From JBKHHU01 sp046539045 (GTDB lineage: Bacteria > Planctomycetota > Phycisphaerae > SM23-33): DNA of 7,872 nt. Below are positions 1-5,899 of the stretch, in pieces. Both the position numbers and the translations under genes were made by a program. The stretch covers positions 1-7,872 of the forward strand of contig JBKHHU010000163.1 in assembly GCA_046539045.1 (NCBI GenBank), written 5' to 3'. The notes below the pieces were generated by a model. It had not been told where the DNA came from. It searched no databases and saw only the letters and a program-made list of their open reading frames with translations. Numbering within the stretch: the first letter of the stretch is position 1; each line of letters opens with the position of its first letter.

Positions 1-1847
1 CCGAGCCGATCGCGGACGACCGGGTCGATCTCCACTGCCTCTGCCGGTTTGCCCGGGGCAGTGATCCGGTTGACCGGGATGCCCAGGTCGTTGGCCATCA
101 TCTTCTCGATGATGTACTTGACCGAGGAGGTCTTGGCTTCGCTGGACCAGTAAGCCTTCTGCGTCAGGCGTTCCTTCATGCGGATCGCTTCAGGCAGACG
201 CGGGTTCATCGAAAGGGCCATGTCCAGATTCCACAGAGCCTTGTCGACCCGTCCCTTGCGGAGTTCTTCCTTCGCCCACCGCAGGTGAGTCTGTGCCAGG
301 CGCCCGCGACCCCACCAGTGGACGCCCTTCCGCATGCCGACGCGGAACTTCTCGACGTCGTCCTTGAGCTTCTGGCTGACGGCTTCATCGCCTTCCTGGC
401 GGATGATCCGCGGGGTGATCAGGATGATGACCTCTTCACGCACGGTGGCGCTGCTGGTGCGGCGGAACGCCGTTCCGAGGTACGGAATGTTGCCCAGCAC
501 CGGAACCTGCGACCGACCGTTGTTGGTCACTTCGCGGAACAGACCGCCGATGACGATGGTCCTGCCGTCGCGGACCAGCACGTTGGAGGTCACTTCCGTG
601 GTCGTCTCTGTCGGTAGGACATTGGAGCCGACCTGCTCAACGTTACCCGAACTGTCTTCCGGGTGGATCTCCAGGCGGATGTAGCCGTTCCTGCCGACGA
701 AAGGCCGGACGATCAGACGGGTACCGGTTTCGAGGAACTGCACGGTCTGCGTGGCCACCGTTTCGGTGACGGTGGTCGTGAGATAACCGTCGCGTTTGCC
801 GATCATCACCTCGCCGCGCTGCTTGTTGATCACCAGCAGTTTCGGATTGGCCAGGACGTTGACGTCCGTTACGCCTTCCAGGGCTCGGATGAAGAAGGCC
901 GCGTCGTTGCTGATGAACCCGAAGCTGAAGCCGCCTGACGGCAGACCGGCGTTGAAGTCCGTCTGGAAGGTAGTGACGTCGGCACCGTCCAGGTTGCCGG
1001 TCGGGACGCTGTCCAGGTTCAGGTTCGTGCCACCGCTGGTGGCTCCACCAAGGGCGCTGAAGTTCACACCGGACAGCGTGTTGAAATCGATACCCATGGC
1101 GTTTTCTTCATCCAGCGTCGCCCGGAGGAGGGTCGCCTCGATCATGACCTGCTCGGGCTTGACGTCAATCTTGTGCACCAGTTGGGCCACGCGGGTGATG
1201 TTCTCTTCGTAGTCCCGCACGATGATCACATCGTTGGTGGCGTAGTTGTTGCCACCGGCGTTGGTCTTGCTGCTGGAGATGCCCGTTTCGGCATTGGGAC
1301 TGATCGAGATCGTCCCGTCGGACGACAGCGCCGGGGCCAGGAGCGTCTGGGCGTCGGTGGCGGTGACGTACGCCAGGTGGAACGCACGGACTTCCGTCTT
1401 GCGCTGGGCCTGGCGGATGTTCTTGTACTCTTCGGGCGTGTAAACATAGATGAAGTTTCCGCGTTCCTCGTACACGTACCCGCCGGCCGTGAGGACCGCT
1501 TCCAGCGCTTCCATGAAAGTCACGCTGTACAGGTCGGCCGAGACTGTGCCCGTCACGCCCTTGGTGGCGATGATATTCCGCTGCCCCTGCGAACTGAGCA
1601 TCTGCAGAGCGCGACGGATGTCAAGGTCCTGCATGTGGATCTCGAAGGTGTCGGCCCCCTTGAGCTTGCGGATCGGGTCTTCGGAAGCGTCGGTCGCCTC
1701 CGCAGTTGGCTGGGCGTCAGCCGTCTCTTCAGTGACCGTCGTGTCCTCGACGGTCTGGGCCAGGCCGACCGACGGACCGATGAGCAGAAAGCCCGTGACA
1801 GCCGACAGCACAAGTACGCTGCGTGCGATTCGATTCCAAAGTGTCAT
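1..1847 (-). CDS. Secretin (PilQ/GspD superfamily) with TPR-like C-terminal extension, 3' end outside window
   Basis: Outer-membrane channel subunit of a type IV pilus or type II secretion machine; 615 codons are visible and the frame is still open at base 1. Start ATG at 1847 is preceded by GAGGAG with a 7-base spacer. Residues 1-30 form a signal peptide (basic N-terminus, hydrophobic core, likely cut after GLA). Residues about 66-136 look like an STN/N0 domain, about 152-230 like a secretin N domain leading into IDVKPEQVMIEATLL, and about 234-482 are the secretin barrel domain. Typical barrel signatures are SNVLVRDGRTIVIGGLF (about 421-437), VPVLGNIPYLG (448-458) and the end ITPRII (477-482). 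About 130 further residues follow, including a TPR-like stretch at 517-556. Only one N1-type domain is seen, fewer than in classical GspD. The PilMNOP neighbours favour PilQ-like use, but a GspD role cannot be excluded, so no symbol is given. Confidence 0.93.
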   Translation of the reverse strand, partial: MTLWNRIARSVLVLSAVTGFLLIGPSVGLAQTVEDTTVTEETADAQPTAEATDASEDPIRKLKGADTFEIHMQDLDIRRALQMLSSQGQRNIIATKGVTGTVSADLYSVTFMEALEAVLTAGGYVYEERGNFIYVYTPEEYKNIRQAQRKTEVRAFHLAYVTATDAQTLLAPALSSDGTISISPNAETGISSSKTNAGGNNYATNDVIIVRDYEENITRVAQLVHKIDVKPEQVMIEATLLRATLDEENAMGIDFNTLSGVNFSALGGATSGGTNLNLDSVPTGNLDGADVTTFQTDFNAGLPSGGFSFGFISNDAAFFIRALEGVTDVNVLANPKLLVINKQRGEVMIGKRDGYLTTTVTETVATQTVQFLETGTRLIVRPFVGRNGYIRLEIHPEDSSGNVEQVGSNVLPTETTTEVTSNVLVRDGRTIVIGGLFREVTNNGRSQVPVLGNIPYLGTAFRRTSSATVREEVIILITPRIIRQEGDEAVSQKLKDDVEKFRVGMRKGVHWWGRGRLAQTHLRWAKEELRKGRVDKALWNLDMALSMNPRLPEAIRMKERLTQKAYWSSEAKTSSVKYIIEKMMANDLGIPVNRITAPGKPAEAVEIDPVVRDRL

Positions 1848-2060
1848 TTCCGAACTCCTCACAGTACTTCTTCGGGGCCGCCACCGGAGCAGCCGCAAAA
1901 GGGTCATGGTCGTCTCGGCAGGTCGGGCCCGACTGACTCGCCGAAGAGGCGACCCCACAGGCCACGCGAGAGCCACCGACGGAATCCCGTCTACCAGAGA
2001 ATGAATCGCCCATAGACACCGCCCCCTTTAATAGCAATCCGCGAGGTTGAGCACTTTCAC
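1848..2060 (-). promoter_or_regulatory. Leader and possible promoter region of the secretin gene
   Basis: Non-coding stretch between the terminator and the secretin start. It contains an extended -10-like element TGCTATTAA (2036-2028) without a good -35 at the normal distance (nearest is GTGAAA at 2060-2055, spacer 21). If used, it would give a leader of about 170 bases. Within it are a perfect 12-base palindrome GTCGGGCCCGAC (1922-1933) and a 5-bp hairpin with a 5-base loop (1938-1952). The ribosome binding site is GAGGAG at 1860-1855. No sigma-54 GG-N10-GC pair was found around the TTGCT at 2038-2034. Promoter activity is inferred from position and a partial motif only. Confidence 0.35.
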
Positions 2061-2065
2061 TCAGC

Positions 2066-2095
2066 GCAAAAGAAAAGCGGGGCCGAAACCCCGCT
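2066..2095 (-). terminator. Rho-independent terminator after the pilP-like gene
   Basis: Read on the minus strand, AGCGGGG (2095-2089) pairs perfectly with CCCCGCT (2082-2076) around a six-base TTTCGG loop and is followed at once by TTTCTTTT. This 7-bp, five-G/C-pair stem with a T tract starts 33 bases after the pilP-like stop codon. There is no T tract in the plus direction, so it acts one way. It should end or reduce transcription of the upstream operon before the secretin. Confidence 0.85.
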
Positions 2096-2104
2096 GTAAC
2101 GGTA

Positions 2105-2129
2105 GAAGTTCATGTGGTTTGTGAACTTC
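2105..2129 (-). promoter_or_regulatory. Hairpin overlapping the pilP-like stop codon
   Basis: GAAGTTCA (2105-2112) and TGAACTTC (2122-2129) form a perfect 8-bp inverted repeat with a 9-base loop. It starts inside the TGA stop codon (2130-2128) and lies just upstream of the terminator stem, with 9 bases between. It has no T tract of its own. It may stabilise the 3' end of the operon mRNA or assist termination; this role is inferred. Confidence 0.5.
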
Positions 2130-2742
2130 AGGCTCCACTCATCTGCAGCGTGATTTCCACGTCTTTCTGTTTCACAATGCAGCTCTTCGCCGTGACGGAC
2201 ATCAACTGGAAGTTGTTGATCCACTCGCCGACGCGGACCGTCTTGCCATTGATCACCGCCGCGGGATTGGTCCCGGTCATCGTGCATTCCAGGCTCAGCG
2301 ATCGACCGGCCATCCTGATCGACTTGCGGATCGCCTCCTGCCGAAGGGCTTCAAGGTCGACTTCCGGCTCCTTGGGTTCCTCCTTCACGACCACCGCTTC
2401 CTGCTGCTTGACCGGAGGGAAGTATGACGGGTTCGGCGAGAAAAGATCCCGCCGGACCGATCGCTCGCTGTTGTTCAGGTAGTCCAGCGCCTCGCTGCTT
2501 CGCAGTTCAGATAGCTGGTCGGACGCCCCTGCCGCAACGGAATGCGGATTGGAGACCGAATACTGCTCCGCGCCCGGTTGGGAGGCCGAAGCGCTTTGCG
2601 GTGTGGAAGAAAACAGCACCAGCCGTCCCACCAGGGCGGCAGCGACGGCAAACAGGATCGTCAGGATCACCGTCTTCTTCTTATCGCGCCTTATCTCGGC
2701 GATCAGCGTGTTTTTCATCTGCTCAAATGTGCCGGCAGCCAT
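2128..2742 (-). CDS. PilP/GspC-like inner-membrane-anchored alignment protein
   Basis: 204 residues, probably the periplasmic connector between the PilN/PilO inner-membrane complex and the secretin. Residues 1-22 are cytoplasmic and basic (RRDKKK), and residues 24-44 form one membrane helix. Residues 45-95 are a Ser/Ala/Gln-rich linker. The motif RRDLFSPNP at 97-105 resembles the RDPF-type motif before the folded part of PilP and GspC. A Lys/Glu/Pro linker follows, and residues about 140-202 (…TGTNPAAVINGKTVRVGEWI…) fit a small beta-barrel homology-region domain. There is no lipobox cysteine, although classical PilP is a lipoprotein, so the topology is that of GspC. The gene starts 14 bases after the PilO stop with an AGGG ribosome site, and it is the last gene before the terminator. 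Assignment rests on position, topology and domain pattern, as sequence identity in this family is low. Confidence 0.75.
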   Translation of the reverse strand: MAAGTFEQMKNTLIAEIRRDKKKTVILTILFAVAAALVGRLVLFSSTPQSASASQPGAEQYSVSNPHSVAAGASDQLSELRSSEALDYLNNSERSVRRDLFSPNPSYFPPVKQQEAVVVKEEPKEPEVDLEALRQEAIRKSIRMAGRSLSLECTMTGTNPAAVINGKTVRVGEWINNFQLMSVTAKSCIVKQKDVEITLQMSGA

Positions 2743-2756
2743 TGGTTTCCCTCACT

Positions 2757-3293
2757 TCAACTTTCGGTGAAGTAAATATTCATTTCCACATCGATTTCGA
2801 GCGACTCTTCCACCTCATTCTGCTTCACCGTCAGCTTGTTGATGCGTGTCAGACGCTCCATCTTCTCGATACTCTGCAGGAACGACGCCAGGGACAGATA
2901 CCCGCCGGTGAACTTCATCTGAATCGGAAGCGTGTTGAACAGTTCGCCGCGGCTGGGGTTGCCCGGCTTGATGACGACTTCCCTGCTGAGTTCCTCGTCG
3001 CTGAGGTGGCTGGAAATATCCCGGAGGAACGGTCCCAGTTCCTGCTTCCGTGGAAGCTTGACATCCCATCCCCGGTAGCGTTTTTTCATCGCTTCGACCT
3101 TCCGGGCGATCTCCGGCACGACCCGGGCGCGTTGGACGTCCTCAGTCAGGCGGGCCCGTTCGGTCGCCGTGCGGGATTGCAGTTCATTCCGTCGGGACGC
3201 CTGCGGAAAATACCACGCCACCGAGACGCCGACGGCCATGGCCACAGCCACGCCCAGCGCGATGGTGTTTTCCTTGTTGATGATATTGGTCAT
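2757..3293 (-). CDS. pilO: PilO, inner-membrane alignment complex protein
   Basis: 178 residues. PilO-type bitopic protein that pairs with PilN in the inner membrane and periplasm and recruits PilP. Residues about 10-29 form the membrane helix, residues 32-72 a charged heptad-like coiled coil (QASRRNELQSRTATERARL…), and residues about 85-178 an alpha/beta ferredoxin-like domain with the typical LPIQMKFTGGYLSLASFLQSIEKMERL core (in part 122-148) and an ending strand IDVEMNIYF. Length is slightly below the usual 200 or so of pilus PilO. The ATG at 3293 has GGGAGG with a 5-base spacer, and the PilN stop TAA lies 14 bases upstream, which suggests coupled translation of the two partners. Confidence 0.9.
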   Translation of the reverse strand: MTNIINKENTIALGVAVAMAVGVSVAWYFPQASRRNELQSRTATERARLTEDVQRARVVPEIARKVEAMKKRYRGWDVKLPRKQELGPFLRDISSHLSDEELSREVVIKPGNPSRGELFNTLPIQMKFTGGYLSLASFLQSIEKMERLTRINKLTVKQNEVEESLEIDVEMNIYFTES

Positions 3294-3307
3294 GCTCGCC
3301 TCCCGGT

Positions 3308-3940
3308 TTACCGGATCACGTAACAGCTGGCCTGGAATTCGCGTGCCTGCCGCTGGCGGAACTCGATGGTTTTGGAGTAGCCCATGTTGACATCCTCAAA
3401 CAGCGGGCAGGCCGACAGTTGCCCGATGAAGTTGGCCACGTCCACGTCGTTCGGTGCCAAACCGGTAATCACCAACCGCACCCGCTTGACCACCCGCGTC
3501 GACGCCTGGGCCGACCCACCGGCAACGACCGGGCCGTTGGTCTGCAGCCCGGCCTTCTTGACCGGAACGCGAACGTCGGTCGCCTCGATGCGAAGGTCTT
3601 TCAGGGCCATGCTCTTCGGTAGCAGACGGTCCAGTTCGCCCATGATCACAAGGGCGCTGGCCCGGCTGCCGAGTTCGTCGTCGATGCGCTTCTTGACCCG
3701 CAGGTCGCCCTGCTGACGCTCGAGTTCTTTCCGCAACTCAAGCTGCTGGGTAACCTGCCCGCGCCGCTGCTCCACGTGCTCAAGCCCTGCCTGGGCTTCC
3801 TTCACGCTGTCTTCCCGAAGGAAGCCAATTCCAGCAAGAACAGCCGCCAGGACGATCAGCACGTTGGCGTTGACCATCATGCGCATTCGTTGCCGTCGGG
3901 CCTCTTTAATGTGTTCAGGCAGAAAGTCTACTTTGTTCAT
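3308..3940 (-). CDS. pilN: PilN, inner-membrane partner of PilM and PilO
   Basis: 210 residues. The N-terminus MNKVDFLPEHIKEARRQR is the conserved (I/V)(N/D)(F/L)LP motif that docks into a groove of PilM. Residues about 23-41 are the membrane helix, and residues 45-90 a periplasmic coiled coil rich in Glu, Gln, Arg and Lys. Residues about 96-210 form a ferredoxin-like domain (LLPKSMALKDLRIEA…, LVITGLAPNDVDVANFIGQLSACPLFEDV…). Between two strands, residues about 122-150 are an extra Gly/Ala/Ser-containing segment (PVVAGGSAQAS) that looks like a flexible insertion. The start codon lies inside pilM (26-base overlap), with TGGAGG 9 bases upstream. This arrangement is typical of pilM-pilN coupling. 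Confidence 0.93.
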   Translation of the reverse strand: MNKVDFLPEHIKEARRQRMRMMVNANVLIVLAAVLAGIGFLREDSVKEAQAGLEHVEQRRGQVTQQLELRKELERQQGDLRVKKRIDDELGSRASALVIMGELDRLLPKSMALKDLRIEATDVRVPVKKAGLQTNGPVVAGGSAQASTRVVKRVRLVITGLAPNDVDVANFIGQLSACPLFEDVNMGYSKTIEFRQRQAREFQASCYVIR

Positions 3941-5072
3941 GGTCTATCGCCTCCAGGGCCGCTTTTCCTTCCATCATCGGTCGCAGTGCCAGCCCGGCGC
4001 AGGTGGCCCATTCGGGCATTACGCCTCGCCGGTCGCTTCCGAGGTCGGCCGCCGACACGTCCATGCCCTGGAGCGGTTGGGCGACCTTGACGTCGATGTT
4101 CAGTTGTTCGCTGAGTAGTTGCATTACAGCAGGATCGTAAGCTTCGCCTCCGGTGAGGAACACTTTACGCGGCCGGAGTCCGCGAAACGTCACCGAGCAG
4201 TATCGCAGGCAAAGGGCGACCTCCCGGGCCAGTTCGTCCACCGCTCCGCGAACGGCATCGTGCACGGTCCAGTTGACCGAATTCGGGTTTTCGACCGAAT
4301 TGGTTTCACCGCATTCGTTGGACCGCATGATGCGTTCACGCAACTCGACGGCTTCCTGGTAGCCCAGGTTGAGCTGATCGGCGACGGCTTCGTTGAGCTT
4401 CTTTCCACCGATCGGGATGGATTTCATGAAGATAATCGAACGTCCTTTGCCGACGATCACGCGGGTGGCCGCCAAGCCCATGTCGAGGACGACGGTGACC
4501 ACTTCTTCATCGGCGGTCCGGCGCAGGAACCGTTCGAAGGACCGGAACACGGCGATCGGTTCGGCGTCGATGGCGGTGGGGACCAGCCCCGCCTGATCGA
4601 TCATCTTCAGGTGCCCGTCGAGGGCGTTCTGGTCGGCGGCCAGGAGGATGATCTCGTTTTTCTTCTCGCCGCCCTGCCGGATCTGGCCTGCGTGGAGCCA
4701 TCCGAGAGTATCGCTGGTAACCTCCTGGTTGAAGCGTTCGCCGGCTTCCCAGGCGATGCTTTTGATCAGTTCTTCTTCCGGCATCTGCGGAAGGCGGACG
4801 TTTTTGATCTGCAGATCGAGGCTCGACAGGCAGGAGACGACGCGTTTGCCTCTGAAGTTGTTGTTCTTGAGCATTTCACGGATTGCTTCCGGAGCGAGTT
4901 CGCGCCTGTGATCCCGGTCTTCCAGCGGGATGCTGCCCGGGAATTTCCACCGGGCCGAGGCCGCGACGTGAAGCTGCCCGCCGACCCGTTGGAACTGCAG
5001 CATTTTTATGCTGTCGGAACCGACCTCCAGCGCGATCGGCCAGGGTCGTTTTCGCAGGAGACTCAACAACAT
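3915..5072 (-). CDS. pilM: PilM, actin-like cytoplasmic ATP-binding pilus assembly protein
   Basis: 385 residues. PilM belongs to the FtsA/actin fold; it binds nucleotide and the PilN tail and links the inner-membrane platform to the cytoplasm. Visible nucleotide-site motifs are phosphate-1 near ALEVGSDSIKMLQ (14-26), phosphate-2 VVLDMGLAATRVIVGKG (194-210) and the adenosine motif KVFLTGGEAYDP (303-314). The conserved PilM stretch LPQMPEEELIKSIAWEA (94-110) and IPIGGKKLNEAVADQLNLGYQEAVELR (in part 219-245) are also present. Length is near the family's usual 350-380. An Asn/Glu-rich loop (251-267, SNECGETNSVENPNSVN) looks like a small insertion. There is no membrane segment. The ATG at 5072 follows the GspH-like stop by 17 bases, with AAAGGA upstream. 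Confidence 0.94.
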   Translation of the reverse strand: MLLSLLRKRPWPIALEVGSDSIKMLQFQRVGGQLHVAASARWKFPGSIPLEDRDHRRELAPEAIREMLKNNNFRGKRVVSCLSSLDLQIKNVRLPQMPEEELIKSIAWEAGERFNQEVTSDTLGWLHAGQIRQGGEKKNEIILLAADQNALDGHLKMIDQAGLVPTAIDAEPIAVFRSFERFLRRTADEEVVTVVLDMGLAATRVIVGKGRSIIFMKSIPIGGKKLNEAVADQLNLGYQEAVELRERIMRSNECGETNSVENPNSVNWTVHDAVRGAVDELAREVALCLRYCSVTFRGLRPRKVFLTGGEAYDPAVMQLLSEQLNIDVKVAQPLQGMDVSAADLGSDRRGVMPEWATCAGLALRPMMEGKAALEAIDHEQSRLSA

Positions 5073-5089
5073 GGTTCGCGTGTCCTTTC

Positions 5090-5593
5090 TCAGGAGCCTT
5101 GCCTGTTCAGCGTGATCTTCCCGGTCGCGGCTTTGACACTCACTTCATACACGTGCGGGCCTGCCTGGATCACAACCGTTCCGGGCGACTCCGGGGCACC
5201 CAATTCATCGAACGTCACTTTTCCTCCGTCGGCTCCGAATCCGGCAGAGACGATATCGACATCGTCAAACTGCTGGTCCGGCCCGAATTGAATGACGTAC
5301 TCCGATTTACTCATCGGATGGATCAGGGTGCCACTTGCGTTAGACAGCGAATAGCTCTCTGCCGAAGCGTCGAACGTGACCGAAACCGGCATCTGGTGCG
5401 TGATCGCGTAGTTCTGGGCGTACTGCAGGTCGGTCTCCAGGTTGCGTGCCGCCGACCGGGCCTGCGAATCGCTGGTCGCCACCGCGTACGGAATGGCCAC
5501 CGCAGCGGCAATGCCCAGCACGACCATCACGACGATCATCTCAGCCAGGGTGAATCCGCAACGTCTACTGCTTCTCTTCTTTCGGTGCTTCAT
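5090..5593 (-). CDS. GspH/FimT-type pseudopilin
   Basis: 167 residues. Minor pseudopilin processed by a prepilin peptidase: a basic leader of 13 residues ends in RRCG, with cleavage before F14, and Glu at mature position +5 (FTLAE) is conserved. Hydrophobic helix 14-37 (MIVVMVVLGIAAAVAIPYA) is followed by the family pattern ARNLETDLQYAQNYAITHQMPVSVTFD (49-75), as in GspH/FimT proteins. The remainder is a beta-rich domain with ITLNRQGS at the end. The ATG at 5593 is chosen because it gives a normal leader and has AAAGG upstream; longer in-frame starts would add about 70 Ser/Arg-rich residues that are only a shadow of the preceding gene. It overlaps that gene by 29 bases. In secretion systems GspH sits in the pseudopilus near the tip; here it could serve either machine. 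Confidence 0.9.
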   Translation of the reverse strand: MKHRKKRSSRRCGFTLAEMIVVMVVLGIAAAVAIPYAVATSDSQARSAARNLETDLQYAQNYAITHQMPVSVTFDASAESYSLSNASGTLIHPMSKSEYVIQFGPDQQFDDVDIVSAGFGADGGKVTFDELGAPESPGTVVIQAGPHVYEVSVKAATGKITLNRQGS

Positions 5594-5894
5594 TGCTGCT
5601 GCCTTTCGAAGCGGGCTCCTGCTGCTCGACGTTGACCACCAGGTCTCCGCTCTGCAGGAGGGAGACCAGCTTGTCGAGCTTCTCGTTGGTGACCTGCTGC
5701 TGCTTGACCATCGCCAACCGCTGGGCCGAGGCGTTGACGAACGGCTGGGCCGCCTGAGCCTGTTCGGTATCGGGGGTGTGGTCGGCCCACAATCCGACAA
5801 CCATTACCGTCAGGAGAACCGCGATGAGGGTCAGGCAGACCCGCGTGTAGTTGTCGACACGAACCACGTTGCTTTCTTTATGCTGTGCATTCAT
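5565..5894 (-). CDS. Small single-pass membrane protein of unknown function
   Basis: 109 residues with no family that can be named with certainty. A short polar N-terminus (RVDNYTRV) precedes a membrane helix at about 18-37 (LTLIAVLLTVMVVGLW). Residues about 57-82 are predicted amphipathic and possibly coiled (QRLAMVKQQQVTNEKLDKLVSLLQ), and the tail is Glu/Lys/Ser/Pro-rich and disordered (EPASKGSSNEAPKEEKQ). The likely topology is cytoplasmic N-terminus and periplasmic C-terminus. There is no prepilin cleavage site. The ATG at 5894 is preferred over GTG at 5903 because GAGG (5906-5903) lies 8 bases before it and the GTG falls inside that ribosome site. It is tucked between two pilin-like genes and overlaps GspH by 29 bases, so a role in the assembly complex is likely but unproven. 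Confidence 0.85.
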   Translation of the reverse strand: MNAQHKESNVVRVDNYTRVCLTLIAVLLTVMVVGLWADHTPDTEQAQAAQPFVNASAQRLAMVKQQQVTNEKLDKLVSLLQSGDLVVNVEQQEPASKGSSNEAPKEEKQ

Positions 5895-5899
5895 ACTTC

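Noticed and set aside
1173..2015. Plus-strand open frame of 280 codons opposite the secretin start and its leader
   Set aside because: It runs antisense through the STN domain, ends in Arg/Pro/His-rich sequence and has no supporting ribosome site or family resemblance.
1729..2037. Possible short leader gene upstream of the secretin, with TTG at 2037 or ATG at 2013 after a G-rich stretch
   Set aside because: It overlaps the secretin start by over 100 bases, has mixed codon use unlike its neighbours and no recognisable protein features. A regulatory leader peptide cannot be fully excluded.
4119..5291. Plus-strand open frame of 390 codons opposite pilM and the GspH-like gene
   Set aside because: It is antisense to clear PilM motifs, has no recognisable domain, and is explained by the lack of stop codons in the mirror frame of GC-rich coding DNA.
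5594..5800. N-terminal extension of the GspH-like gene
   Set aside because: The added residues are Ser/Arg-rich out-of-frame translation of the small membrane protein gene, and they would place the prepilin leader in the middle of the protein.
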